Shown here piece by piece: positions 1 to 8,747 of a stretch of 64,000 nt of DNA. The DNA lies in assembly GCA_963735065.1 (NCBI GenBank), contig CAVTJL010000001.1, forward strand, positions 1,612,001 through 1,676,000, in the 5' to 3' direction. Source of the DNA: CAVTJL01 sp963735065 (GTDB lineage Bacteria > Pseudomonadota > Alphaproteobacteria > Geminicoccales > Geminicoccaceae). The notes beneath the pieces were generated by a model. The model was not told the origin of the DNA and searched no databases. It saw only the letters and a list, made by a program, of their open reading frames with translations. The translations under genes and the position numbers were made by a program. The stretch's first letter is position 1. The number at the start of each line of letters is the position of its first letter.

Positions 1-11
1 AAAAAACCGGC

Positions 12-2960
12 TCAGGTGGCGAAGCGGCCCGGCGCATAGGGCCGGATGTCGAGATCGGGCTGCCTGCCGACGATCAGGTCGGCCATGAGCCGGCCGAGCA
101 GGGGGCCGTTCGTGTAGCCGTTGGCCGTGACCAGGGCGTAGAAGCCGGGCCGTCCCGGCGCCTCGCCCAGAACGGGCGCCCCGTCGGTCGTGCCGCTCAG
201 CGTGGCCCAGGAGCGCAGCAGGTGCAGGCCCGCCAGGGCCGGCAACACCCGCTGCGCCACCCAGAGATTGCCCGCGATGCTGTCGGCCAGCGTCGTCGGC
301 TGGCCGGTCACGGGATGAAGAGCACCGCTCCAGCCGCCGCCGACGATGAGCTGGCCCGTGCGCGCCTGCTTCATCGTCAGGTGCCGGTCGGCATGGGCCA
401 CGAGGTGGCGGACCAGAGGGGGCGCCGCCTCGGTCACCAGCATCTGCAAGGGCACCGCGCGCACCGGCAGGTGCACGCCGGCCAGTGCTGCGATGTGGCC
501 CGCACCGGCGCCTGCCGCATCGACGAGGCGCCTTGCCTGAACCGTGCCGCGGCTCGTCCGCAGGCGGAAGCCGGGCTCCAGAGCCTCGATCGCCTCGACC
601 GTGGCGCGCGTCACGAGCCGTACGCCCCGGGCCTGGGCGGCAGCGAGCAGGGCCGGCGTCGCCAACAGCGGGCTTATCTTTCCCTCGGCGGGACAGAGGC
701 TGGCGCCGATCATGCCGGCTGCCACGTCCGGGAAGATCCGGCGCAGCTCGTCCCGCCCGAGGATCTCGACCTCGATGCCGTTGGCCTTCTCGACCACGGC
801 CTTGCGCTCGAGGAAGCGGAGCTGATCCTCGCTCTCGGCGAGCATCAGGCCGCCCGTCACCTCGATCTCGAGGTCGACGCCGAGGCTCTGCTCGATCTCC
901 TGCCAGACCCGCGTGGCGTGCCGCTGCAGCGGCAGGAGGCTCGCCACAGGCTGCTCGGCGATGCGCTCCCGGTCCTTCAGGTCGTAGGCCAGAAGCTGGA
1001 CGTGCAGGCTGCCCGCATTGCCGCCGGAGGCCTGGCCGTTGGGTTGGCCGCGCTCGATGAGCACCGTGTCGATGCCGCGCTCCACCAGGGCCAGCGCCGT
1101 GGCGACGCCCAGGATGCCGGCGCCGATGACGGCCACGTCCGCCTGCAGATCGACCGGCTCATCGAGGCTTTTGCCCGCCAGCGGCGGCCGCGGCGTCACC
1201 GCGGGATGGCCCGACCACTCGCCCTGCTCGCGCAGGAGCGCCACGACCGGCACCGGGCGAGCCGGCCGCTGCGGCGCAAACCCCGCGCCCTCGCCGGCGT
1301 CGCCGAGCAGCCGGCCCAGAACGGGCGCGCAGTATCGCCCCTGGCAGCGTCCCATGCCTATTCTTGTCAGGCGCTTCAGCGCCCCGGCGTCGGGCCAGCG
1401 GCCGAGATGGCGACGAAGCTGGCCCAGCCGGACCTCCTCGCAGCGACAGACGACGGGGTTGGCGTCCTCCATCAGGCGCAGCGGATCGAGCGGCGGCGCG
1501 GCAAAAAGCATCCAGAGCGCCTTTTGGAACCGCAGCGCCCGATCGAGATCCTTTCTCACTTTCCCGAGCTCGCCAGGGTCGGTGTCGTGCCCGAGCTCTT
1601 GGAGCGCGGCGAGGGCGGCGAGGCGGCCTTGAGCCAGCGCCACCCGGGCTCCGCCGATCGACCCGCCGTCGCCGGCGATCCACACGCCCGGGACGCTCGT
1701 GGCGCCATTTTTCCCTTGCTCGGGGACGAGGGCGCCGGTGGTCGGGTCCGTGTGGTGGCGGCAGCCGAGAAGGCGGCTCAGCTCGCTCGCCGGCTGGAAG
1801 CCGTAGTTGAGGCAGACCGTGTCGGCCTCGAGCCGCTGCTCGCTGCCCGGCACGACCCGACCAGCCTCGTCGATCCGCGCGATCCGCGCCGCCCCGACGC
1901 GATCGGTGCCCTCGACACCGACCAGCACGTGCCCCTGCCGAACAAGAACACCGGCACGCCGGAGGCCGAGGAGATAGCGCATGCCGTCACCCAAAAGGCC
2001 CGGCGCCGTGCGCGCCATCGCCGCGAGCGGGCCCGTGCCGCGCGGGCTCGTCGGCGAGGAGGCCTCGACGACGGCGGCGACCGTGGCGCCGGCCCGCGAC
2101 AGCTCGTAGGCGAGCTGGAGGTTCAAGGGGCCGTGCCCGGCGATGACGACCCGGCCCGCGGGGATCGTGCGGTCGGCTCGGAGCAGGGTCTGCGCGCAGC
2201 CGGTCGTCATCACCCCGGGCAGCGTCCAGCCCGATACCGGCCAGGCCCGCTCGATGGCACCCGTCGCAAGGACGAGCGTCTGGGCGCGCAGGCGCCAGGG
2301 CTCCGCGGCCACCAGCACATCGAGCTCGACCCCCTGTGCTCCAAGGGGGCGAGCACCCCAGACGGTGGCGTCGCTCCAGACCTCAGCACCCTCGTCTCTC
2401 ACACGCGCGACGAGGGCCTCGCCCATCGCGTACTGGGCATCGCTCGCCGCTCCACGGAAGCCGTGCGCCGCCGAGGGCTGCTTCAGATATTGCCCGCCCG
2501 GGCGAGCGGCCTCGTCGAGGACAACGACCTCGACGCCATGACGGGCCGCGGTCTCGGCGGCGGCGAGACCGGCCGGGCCAGCGCCCACGATCACGAGCGG
2601 CAGGCTGCGCTCGCGGAGCGGGCCAGGGCGCTGGGCCAGCGGGGCCTCGATCGGCGTCAGCTCGTCGGCGCGACGGACGCGCATGCCGGCTGCGAGCTTG
2701 ACCCGACAGGCCCGCTGGCTGCGTCTGCCGTCCACCTCGACGAGGCAGTCGTGGCAGACGCCCATGCCACAGAACGGGCCCCTCGGGGTGCCATGCCGGG
2801 TCCGGCGGAAGGTCGGGCCGTCGTGGCGAAGGAGGGCCGCCATCAGGCTCTCGCCCTCGATGCCTTCCGCGGGCGCGCCGTCGAGGAGAAAGGGGGCCGG
2901 CGCGCCGCGGCGGAGGAAGCCCCCACCCTCGGCCAGGCGCGCGGCCGGAGCGTCCGTCAT
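12..2960 (-). CDS. Fused HcnA-HcnB-HcnC-like FAD/[2Fe-2S] dehydrogenase
   Basis: Predicted soluble flavoprotein dehydrogenase of 982 residues that oxidises an amino- or imino-acid substrate. Three modules that are usually separate subunits lie in one chain. Residues 20-105 form an HcnA-like [2Fe-2S] domain with C64, C69, C72 and C85. Residues 120-580 form an HcnB-like FAD protein with GAGPAG at 126-131 and a BFD-type cluster motif (C505, C507, C539, C544). Residues 605-982 form an HcnC/DadA-like FAD oxidase with GAGILG at 613-618. The ATG at 2960 was chosen because its ATGA overlaps the stop of the preceding DapA-family gene; a longer reading from 3011 is possible. It is the last gene of the transporter operon. 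The family includes D-hydroxyproline dehydrogenase, opine oxidases and HCN synthase. Sequence alone does not give the substrate. Separate versions of all three modules lie at 6981-9875. Confidence 0.85.
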   Translation of the reverse strand: MTDAPAARLAEGGGFLRRGAPAPFLLDGAPAEGIEGESLMAALLRHDGPTFRRTRHGTPRGPFCGMGVCHDCLVEVDGRRSQRACRVKLAAGMRVRRADELTPIEAPLAQRPGPLRERSLPLVIVGAGPAGLAAAETAARHGVEVVVLDEAARPGGQYLKQPSAAHGFRGAASDAQYAMGEALVARVRDEGAEVWSDATVWGARPLGAQGVELDVLVAAEPWRLRAQTLVLATGAIERAWPVSGWTLPGVMTTGCAQTLLRADRTIPAGRVVIAGHGPLNLQLAYELSRAGATVAAVVEASSPTSPRGTGPLAAMARTAPGLLGDGMRYLLGLRRAGVLVRQGHVLVGVEGTDRVGAARIARIDEAGRVVPGSEQRLEADTVCLNYGFQPASELSRLLGCRHHTDPTTGALVPEQGKNGATSVPGVWIAGDGGSIGGARVALAQGRLAALAALQELGHDTDPGELGKVRKDLDRALRFQKALWMLFAAPPLDPLRLMEDANPVVCRCEEVRLGQLRRHLGRWPDAGALKRLTRIGMGRCQGRYCAPVLGRLLGDAGEGAGFAPQRPARPVPVVALLREQGEWSGHPAVTPRPPLAGKSLDEPVDLQADVAVIGAGILGVATALALVERGIDTVLIERGQPNGQASGGNAGSLHVQLLAYDLKDRERIAEQPVASLLPLQRHATRVWQEIEQSLGVDLEIEVTGGLMLAESEDQLRFLERKAVVEKANGIEVEILGRDELRRIFPDVAAGMIGASLCPAEGKISPLLATPALLAAAQARGVRLVTRATVEAIEALEPGFRLRTSRGTVQARRLVDAAGAGAGHIAALAGVHLPVRAVPLQMLVTEAAPPLVRHLVAHADRHLTMKQARTGQLIVGGGWSGALHPVTGQPTTLADSIAGNLWVAQRVLPALAGLHLLRSWATLSGTTDGAPVLGEAPGRPGFYALVTANGYTNGPLLGRLMADLIVGRQPDLDIRPYAPGRFAT

Positions 2961-3856
2961 TGCGCGGGAAGCAGCCCCAGCTCGCGCAGCAGCGCCTCGA
3001 GCGGCGGCCATTCCTCGGCCGGCAGCGGCAGGCGCGGGCTCCTGGGTGCTCCCATGTCCATGCCCATCAGCCGCAGCGCCGCCTTGCTGGCGCTGACATA
3101 GCGGTGGCCGCCGACGAGGCGGATGATCGGCAGGATGCGGCGATAGAGGGCGCGGGCGCCCGGGATGTCGCCCTCGTCGGCGGTCATGGTGAAGAGGCGG
3201 GCGAGGGCGCTGGGCCAGATGTTGGAGCCCACGGCGACCCAGCCCTCGGCACCCTCGACGAAGCTCTCGAAGCCCATGATGCCGCCGAAGGGCACGAGGC
3301 GGTCACCGCACAGCTCGATGATGTCCCGGATCCGCGTCACGTCCATCGTCGATTCCTTGACGTAGAGGACGTTGGGGATGTGCGAGAGGCGGGCCAGGAT
3401 CGGCGGCGTCAGGTCGACATTGGCCGTGGCCGGGTTGTTGTAGACCATGATCGGGATGCCGATGGCCTCGCCGATCCGGCGGTAATGCTCGAAAAGCTCG
3501 TCCTCGGTCGGCGTCGAATAAAAAGGCGGGATGATCATGACGCCGTCGGCGCCCAGCGCCTCGGCCTCGCGCGAGTAGCGGATCACGTCCTCGGTGCGCT
3601 CGGCCCCGGTGCCGATCAGGACGGGCACGCGGCCGGCCGCGGTCCCGACCACGGTGCGCGCCACCTCGTGCCGCTCCTCGTCGCTCAATGACAAAAACTC
3701 GCCGGTGCTGCCGAGCGGGATCAGCCCGTGGATGCCCTCCCGGATCTGCCAGTCGGTGAAGCGATGCAGCATCGCCAGATCGACCGCACCCTCCGCATCG
3801 AAGGGGGTCACCATCACCGTGTAGGTGCCGCGCAGGCGTTTGCTCATCGGCTTCAC
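2957..3856 (-). CDS. DapA-family aldolase/deaminase, paralogue 1
   Basis: Class I (Schiff-base) TIM-barrel enzyme of the dihydrodipicolinate synthase/N-acetylneuraminate lyase family, 299 residues, typical length. The carboxylate-binding loop GSTGEF is at 49-54, the catalytic tyrosine is Y139 (VYNNP) and the Schiff-base lysine is K167 (YVKES). The start drawn is GTG at 3856; an in-frame ATG at 3847 is equally plausible. The gene lies between an amino-acid ABC transporter and an HcnABC-like dehydrogenase and overlaps the latter by 4 bases. In hydroxyproline degradation a DapA-family member deaminates 1-pyrroline-4-hydroxy-2-carboxylate, the product of D-hydroxyproline dehydrogenase, so that role is the leading inference. 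Lysine biosynthesis is unlikely in this setting. Confidence 0.85.
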   Translation of the reverse strand: MKPMSKRLRGTYTVMVTPFDAEGAVDLAMLHRFTDWQIREGIHGLIPLGSTGEFLSLSDEERHEVARTVVGTAAGRVPVLIGTGAERTEDVIRYSREAEALGADGVMIIPPFYSTPTEDELFEHYRRIGEAIGIPIMVYNNPATANVDLTPPILARLSHIPNVLYVKESTMDVTRIRDIIELCGDRLVPFGGIMGFESFVEGAEGWVAVGSNIWPSALARLFTMTADEGDIPGARALYRRILPIIRLVGGHRYVSASKAALRLMGMDMGAPRSPRLPLPAEEWPPLEALLRELGLLPAQ

Positions 3857-3871
3857 TTTCGTCTCTGCAGG

Positions 3872-4610
3872 TCAGTGCCTGAGGATGCGGCTGACGAACT
3901 CGCGCGTCCGCGCTTCCCTCGGGCGGTCGAAGATGTCGGCGGGCGGGCCGGTCTCGACGACCTTGCCGTCCGCCATCAGCACGGCCTTCGAGGCGACCTC
4001 GCGGATGAAGGCCATCTCGTGGCTGACGATCACCATCGTCATGCCGTCGGCCGCGAGTGCTCTGATCGTGTCCAGCACCTCGCCCACCAGCTCGGGATCG
4101 AGGGCCGAGGTGACCTCGTCGAGCAGGAGGATCTCGGGATGCAGCGCCAGCGCCCGGGCGATGGCCACCCGCTGCTGCTGGCCGCCCGAGAGCTCGTCCG
4201 GATAGGCGTGGAGCTTGCTGCCCAGGCCCACCTTGGCGAGCAGCGCCTCGGCCTCGCGCTCGACCTCGGCGCGCGGCCGGCCTTTGACCTTCACCGGGGC
4301 CACGGTGACGTTGCCCAGCACGGTCATGTTCTGGAAGAGGTTGTACTGCTGGAAGACGATGGCGAGGCGGTCGCGCAAGCGCCCGGAGCTGGCGCCGATC
4401 GTGGTAGTCGACCGTCTTGCCGTCGATCCGCACCTCGCCTCCCGAGGGCGGCAGGAGGCCGATCAGCACCCGCAGCAGCGTGCTCTTGCCCGAGCCCGAG
4501 GGGCCGATCAGGCCCAGCGTCTGGCCCTTCGCGACGTCCAGGCGGACGCCGTTCAGCACCGGAAGGCCGCCATAGCTGGCCTCGAGGTCAACGATGTCGA
4601 GGTGCTGCAA
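3872..4610 (-). CDS. Amino-acid ABC transporter ATP-binding protein (one frameshift)
   Basis: ATPase of a polar amino-acid importer (GlnQ/HisP type), powering the permeases encoded just upstream. It has Walker A GPSGSGKST at residues 36-44, then, in the second frame, the Q-loop region VFQQYNLF, the signature LSGGQQQR and Walker B LLLDEVTSALD. The first part (TTG start at 4610) and the rest (from about 4378) are in different frames. Removing one base at the AA pair 4377-4378 joins them into a normal 245-residue protein. The TTG start overlaps the end of the permease gene. Every motif on both sides of the break is intact, so a sequence error or a very recent mutation is more likely than old decay. 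Confidence 0.8.
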
Positions 4611-5279
4611 GACGACCCTCCAGCCAGGCGCCCAGCCGGGTCAGCGGATAGGACAGGGCAAAATAGAGAAGAAGCACCGTGCCGAAGCTCAAGGTGGCCG
4701 AGAAGCCCTTGTTGCTGAGGATCTTGCCCGCGTAGGTCAGCTCGAGCACGCCGATCTGGGAGGCCAGCGCCGTGTCCTTGATGAACAGAACAAAATAGCT
4801 GAAGGCGGGCGGCAGGATCACCCGCCAGGCCTGGGGCAGGACGACGAGGCGGATGGTGGCGAGATAGCCGATGTTCATGGCGGCCGCCGCGTCCCACTGC
4901 GTGCGGTGGATCGATTCGAGCCCGCTGCGCACGATCTCGGCGATGAAGGCGCGTGGAGATCAGGCAGACGGCGACGAGCGCCACGACGAAGAGGGAAAGG
5001 TCGAGCGCCAGCGCCTGGAAGACGAAGAAGGTGAGCATCAGCGTCACGAGGAACGGGATGCGCCGGAAAAGCTCGACCAGGAGGATCGCGAGCCAGCGGG
5101 CCGGGCGCAGCCTCGGGTCCTCGGTGTGGCGGAGCACGGCGAGGCCGGTGCCGATCACGAGGCCCCACGATGCAGCCCACGGCCGAGAGCAGAAAGGTGC
5201 CGAGCACGGCCTCGGCCAGAAGGAGGACGTTGTAGTAGCTGAAGAAGCGCGGCGCCTCGGCCAGGATCTGTCCCAGCAT
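4588..5279 (-). CDS. Amino-acid ABC transporter permease 2 (two frameshifts)
   Basis: Second membrane subunit of the HisM/GlnP-type importer. The reading begins at ATG 5279 (MLGQILAEAPRFF) in a TGATG overlap with the first permease. It shifts frame near 5161-5162, continues through hydrophobic segments, shifts again near 4949-4953, and ends with the EAA-type loop (WDAAAAMNIGYLATIRLVVLPQ) and the last membrane spans. Deleting one base at each point gives 229 residues, the usual length for the family. Both breaks are single extra bases beside C/G runs. Whether the cell makes the full protein cannot be settled from this sequence. Confidence 0.75.
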
Positions 5280-5953
5280 CAGACGATGCGCATCCGGGCG
5301 CGAAAGAGGCTGCGGCCGACCAGCGCCAGCAGCGCCGAGGCGATCAGCGTGACGACGACGTAGAGGCCGGCCGTGACCGAGAAGATCTCGATCGAGCGGA
5401 AGGTCTGGGCGTTGAGGTTGAAGGCCCGGCCGGTCAGCTCCTCGACGCCGAAGACGGCCGCCATCGAGCTGCCCAGCGTCATCAGGATGTACTGGTTCGA
5501 GAGCGGCGGGAAGAGGACGCGCATGATGTGCGGCAGGATCACGTAGCGCACCGACTGCAGGCGCGACATGCCGAGCGTCTCGGCCGCCTCCAGCTCCTCG
5601 CGGCGCACCGAGAGGAAGCCCGCGCGCTGGATCTCTGTGAGATAGGCGCCGGCGTTGAGCGTCATGCCGATCAGGACGGCGTTGAAGGAGGAGAGAACGA
5701 TGCCGGCATCGGGGAGCGCGAAGTAGAGCAGATAGATCTGCACGAGCTGGGGCGTGTTGGTGAGCAGCACGACATAGCCGTCGATCAGCCGGGCCAGCGG
5801 CTTCGGCCCGAAGCTTTTGCCCATGGCGCCCAGGAGGCCGATCACCATGCCGCCCGCGAACGCCAGGAGCGAGAGCCACAAGGAGATGACGGCACCGCCC
5901 AGAAGATAGGGCAGATGCGGCCACACCTGGCCGAACTGGAGCGTGGTGGTCAT
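5279..5953 (-). CDS. Amino-acid ABC transporter permease 1 (HisM family)
   Basis: Inner-membrane permease subunit of a polar amino-acid ABC importer, 224 residues and intact. It is hydrophobic throughout. The EAA coupling loop is visible as ELEAAETLGMSRLQSVRYVILP, the segment that contacts the ATPase, preceded by the conserved LLTNTPQLVQIYLLYFALP region. ATG at 5953 is the chosen start. It follows the binding-protein gene after a 58-base gap containing a strong hairpin, and its TGA overlaps the ATG of the second permease. Confidence 0.9.
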   Translation of the reverse strand: MTTTLQFGQVWPHLPYLLGGAVISLWLSLLAFAGGMVIGLLGAMGKSFGPKPLARLIDGYVVLLTNTPQLVQIYLLYFALPDAGIVLSSFNAVLIGMTLNAGAYLTEIQRAGFLSVRREELEAAETLGMSRLQSVRYVILPHIMRVLFPPLSNQYILMTLGSSMAAVFGVEELTGRAFNLNAQTFRSIEIFSVTAGLYVVVTLIASALLALVGRSLFRARMRIV

Positions 5954-5968
5954 GCGCCCTTTCGTGGC

Positions 5969-5997
5969 GGGGCCGGCCGCTCCTCGGCGCCGGCCCC
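5969..5997 (-). terminator. Intercistronic hairpin between binding-protein and permease genes
   Basis: Inverted repeat with nine-base perfect arms, GGGGCCGGC at 5969-5977 and GCCGGCCCC at 5989-5997, around an 11-base loop. There is no T-tract. Its position just 3' of the binding-protein gene is typical of structures that protect that mRNA segment or partly stop transcription, so that more binding protein than permease is made. Confidence 0.5.
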
Positions 5998-6011
5998 GGA
6001 GTCGCTAGAAA

Positions 6012-6830
6012 TCAGAAGTAGGGGCTGGTCGGCACCGGGTAGACCATGTCGATGCCGAACCAGGTCTTGTAGGTCTCGGCGATGAAGCCCGACTGCTCGA
6101 GGCTGAACAGCGCCACGTTCAGCCAGCGCCTGAGGCTGTCGTTGCCCTTGGCGACGCCGATGCAGTCATAGTCGACCGAGCCCAGCGGCTCCTTCAGCAC
6201 CTTCCACTTGACGTCGTAGTTCTTCATGTAGCGGCCCATATAGTCGATGACGTCGATCAGCGCGTCGCCACGACCCTGGGCCAGCGCCCGGACCGCATCG
6301 GGATAGTTGTCGAGCAGCGTCACCTTGGCGTTCGGGATGTTCGCCTTGATGAAGGCGAGCGGGGTCGTGCCGCGGACCTGCACCAGCGTCACGCTGTCCT
6401 TGTTGAGGTCCTTCCAGCTGGTGAAGGGCTTGCCCTCGGTCGTGAGCACGCTCAGCACCTCGGTGTGGACCGGCACGGTGAAGTCGATGACCTTGGCGCG
6501 GTCGGGCGTGCGGGTCATGCCGCCCATCACGATGTCGACCTTGCCGCTCTGGACGAAGGGCACGCGGTCGGGCGAGCCCACCGGCACGATCTTCAGCTCG
6601 ACGCCCAGCATCTCGGCCAGCTTCTTGCCGATCGCCACGTCGAACCCGTCGATCTCGTTCTTGTCGTTGTAGAGGCCGAGCGGCGGCAGCGTCGGGTTGA
6701 CGCCCATCACCAGCGTCTTGGCGCTCAGGATCTCGTCGAGCGTATGCGCTGCCGGGGTCTGCGGCGCCAGGGCCAGCACCGCGAGCGCGCCCAGCGCGCC
6801 CAAGGACAGTCGGAACAAGGATCTGAGCAC
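6012..6830 (-). CDS. Periplasmic amino-acid-binding protein of ABC importer
   Basis: Substrate-binding protein of the HisJ/GlnH family (bacterial extracellular solute-binding family 3), 272 residues. Residues 1-27 are a hydrophobic signal peptide ending near TPAAH. The mature part keeps the family pattern: TLVMGVNPTLPPLGLYNDKNEIDGF binds the ligand at the start of lobe 1, and VDIVMGGMTRTPDRAKVIDFT follows. It is the first gene of the left arm of the divergent locus, transcribed away from the palindrome at 6924-6951. The ligand is probably an amino or imino acid processed by the downstream DapA-like and Hcn-like enzymes. Confidence 0.9.
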   Translation of the reverse strand: MLRSLFRLSLGALGALAVLALAPQTPAAHTLDEILSAKTLVMGVNPTLPPLGLYNDKNEIDGFDVAIGKKLAEMLGVELKIVPVGSPDRVPFVQSGKVDIVMGGMTRTPDRAKVIDFTVPVHTEVLSVLTTEGKPFTSWKDLNKDSVTLVQVRGTTPLAFIKANIPNAKVTLLDNYPDAVRALAQGRGDALIDVIDYMGRYMKNYDVKWKVLKEPLGSVDYDCIGVAKGNDSLRRWLNVALFSLEQSGFIAETYKTWFGIDMVYPVPTSPYF

Positions 6831-6923
6831 GACGCGTCTCCTCGGCCGTCATTGTCTCGGATGACCCACCGCCACCGGCCGTTGTCGGAAGCTCCCGGCG
6901 GGCCCATTTTCGGGCTGCGCATC

Positions 6924-6951
6924 GCATACCGATCGTATACGATGCGTATGC
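6924..6951. promoter_or_regulatory. 28-bp palindrome, probable GntR/FCD operator in divergent promoter
   Basis: Outer arms GCATAC (6924-6929) and GTATGC (6946-6951) flank a perfect 12-base palindrome ATCGTATACGAT (6932-6943); only the two dinucleotide spacers break the symmetry. The core fits the GTATAC-centred sites common for FadR/FCD-type GntR regulators. It lies between the two divergent catabolic arms, and the right arm ends with such a regulator gene. An alternative ATG for the [2Fe-2S] gene at 6948 would lie inside the palindrome, which favours the later start. Confidence 0.7.
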
Positions 6952-6980
6952 AATCCGACCACCACCGGCAGCCGCTGTCA

Positions 6981-7295
6981 ATGCAAAGCTCGCGCCAACC
7001 GCCGTCTTTCCCCGAGGCCCCCCGGATCACCGGCGAGGTCGCGACGGGCGAGCCCGTGAGCATCCTGATCGACGGTCGGGAGGCGTCCGCCCGCGCGGGC
7101 GAGAGCGTGGCCTCGGCGATGCTGGCCCAGGGTGTCCGGGCCTTCCGCCGCAGCGCCGTGCGGGGCGAGCCGCGCGGGCCCTTCTGCATGATGGGTATCT
7201 GTCAGGAGTGCCTGGTCGAGGTGGACGGCCGCCGCGCGCAGGCCTGCATGGTGCCGGTGCAGGCCGGCATGCGGATCGGGACGCTGCTGGCGTGA
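6981..7295 (+). CDS. HcnA-like [2Fe-2S] subunit (separate)
   Basis: Small ferredoxin-like subunit of 104 residues that carries a [2Fe-2S] cluster with ligands C69, C74, C77 and C89, the same C-x4-C-x2-C-x11/12-C pattern as the N-terminal module of the fused protein at 12-2960. It is expected to pass electrons between the flavins of an HcnABC-type dehydrogenase. The start is taken at ATG 6981; an in-frame ATG at 6948 would overlap the operator palindrome. No strong ribosome-binding site is visible for either. It is the first gene of the right arm, and its TGA overlaps the GTG of the next gene. Confidence 0.85.
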   Translation: MQSSRQPPSFPEAPRITGEVATGEPVSILIDGREASARAGESVASAMLAQGVRAFRRSAVRGEPRGPFCMMGICQECLVEVDGRRAQACMVPVQAGMRIGTLLA

Positions 7296-8725
7296 GGCCG
7301 GCCCAGGTCGACATCGCCGTGCTCGGTGCCGGGCCCGCGGGGATCGAGGCGGCGCTCGCCGCCGCGGAGGCCGGGCTCGACGTGGCCCTCCTGGACGAGG
7401 CGGCCGCACCCGGCGGCCAGGTCTACCGCGCCCTCCCGGCCGGCTTCTCCCGCATCGGCCCCCCGTCGCCCGAGGCGGCGATCGGCGACGCGCTCCGCGA
7501 GCGACTGAAAAAAAGCCGGGTGCGCTCGATGATGGGGCGCCGGGTGTGGCTCGTGACCGGCAGCTTCCGCCTCGATGCGTTGGGCCCCCTGGGGCCCGAG
7601 CGGATCGAGGCCAAGGCGCTCGTCGCCGCGATCGGCACCCACGAGCGCATCATTCCCTTTCCCGGTTGGACCTCGCCTTTGGTCATGGGGCTCGCCGCCG
7701 CGACCATCCTCTTGAAGTCGCAGCAGCTTCTTCCTGGGAAACGGTCGATCGTCGCCGGCTGCGGGCCGCTGCTCGCCGCCGTCGCCGCCGGGATCCTGAA
7801 GGCGGGCGGCGACGTTGCGGCCGTCGTGGACCTGAGCGGCCGCGCCGACTGGCTCAAGGTCGTGCCCGGTGCCCTGTCGCGGCCGGACCTTCTCGCTCGC
7901 GGTGCCGGATGGCTGGCGGGCCTGACGAAGGCGCGGGTCTCGATCCTGCGCCGCCATACGGTCGCCCGCGTGGAGATCGTCGATCGTGGCATCCGTGCCG
8001 CCGTGGTGCCCGTCGACGAGGACGGACGGCCCGTTCCGGGCAGTGCCGAGCGCTTTCTCGACGCAGACTGCCTGCTGATCGGGCACGGGCTCGTGCCGTC
8101 GACCGAGCTGACCCGCCTCCTGCGTGCCGAGCATCGCTTTGCGCCCGACCGCGGCGGCTGGGTGCCGGCGCTGGACGCGCACGGTCGGACCAGCGTCCCG
8201 GGGCTCTATGTGGCGGGCGACGGCGCCGGGCTCGAGGGCGCGGCGGCGGCCCAGCACAGTGGTCGTCTGGCCGGCCTTGCGGCGGCGCTGGACCAAGGTG
8301 CGCTGGACAGCGCGCAGCATGGCGAGCTGGCCCGGCCTGCTGCGAGGCAACGCGAGCGTGCAGCAAGGTTCGGTCGGGCGATGGCGCGCCTGACGCGGCC
8401 GCGGCCGGGGCTCGTCGCCGCGATGCCGTCCCACACGCTCGTCTGCCGCTGCGAGGAGGTGGCGCGCGCCGAGCTCGAGGCGGCGGTGGCGCGCGGCGCC
8501 GGCGGGCTCGACCAGCTCAAGGCCTGGACGCGCTGCGGCATGGGGCCCTGCCAGGGGCGGATGTGCGGCGAGGCCGCCGCCAGCCTGCAGGCCGTGGCCG
8601 AGGGCGGTCGCGAGCGGGCCGGCATGTGGACGGGCAGGGCGCCGCTCAGGCCCGTGCCGCTCGCCGAGCTGATCGGCGACTACGACTATGCCGACATCCC
8701 GATCCCAGCGGCGGCGCCGCTGTGA
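7292..8725 (+). CDS. HcnB-like FAD-dependent subunit (separate)
   Basis: FAD/NAD(P)-binding dehydrogenase subunit of 477 residues. It opens with the dinucleotide fold VDIAVLGAGPAGIEAAL, has a second nucleotide-binding motif (IVAGCGPLLAAVAAG), and a GLYVAGDGAGLEG segment that closes the FAD site. Near the C terminus is a BFD-like [2Fe-2S] motif (VCRCEEV followed by CGMGPCQGRMC). The start is GTG at 7292, in a GTGA overlap with the [2Fe-2S] gene. Colinear with the middle module of the fused protein on the other arm. It probably forms a complex with the products of its two neighbours. Confidence 0.88.
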   Translation: MRPAQVDIAVLGAGPAGIEAALAAAEAGLDVALLDEAAAPGGQVYRALPAGFSRIGPPSPEAAIGDALRERLKKSRVRSMMGRRVWLVTGSFRLDALGPLGPERIEAKALVAAIGTHERIIPFPGWTSPLVMGLAAATILLKSQQLLPGKRSIVAGCGPLLAAVAAGILKAGGDVAAVVDLSGRADWLKVVPGALSRPDLLARGAGWLAGLTKARVSILRRHTVARVEIVDRGIRAAVVPVDEDGRPVPGSAERFLDADCLLIGHGLVPSTELTRLLRAEHRFAPDRGGWVPALDAHGRTSVPGLYVAGDGAGLEGAAAAQHSGRLAGLAAALDQGALDSAQHGELARPAARQRERAARFGRAMARLTRPRPGLVAAMPSHTLVCRCEEVARAELEAAVARGAGGLDQLKAWTRCGMGPCQGRMCGEAAASLQAVAEGGRERAGMWTGRAPLRPVPLAELIGDYDYADIPIPAAAPL

Positions 8726-8747
8726 CCGGCTTCGAGGCGGCTCCGCT

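Noticed and set aside
222..3101. A 959-codon open frame on the plus strand
   Set aside because: It is antisense to the fused dehydrogenase, has biased low-complexity composition and no domain. High GC leaves long antisense frames open.
4588..5279. Two or three separate small membrane-protein genes
   Set aside because: The fragments together make one normal permease once two extra bases are removed, and none has its own ribosome site.
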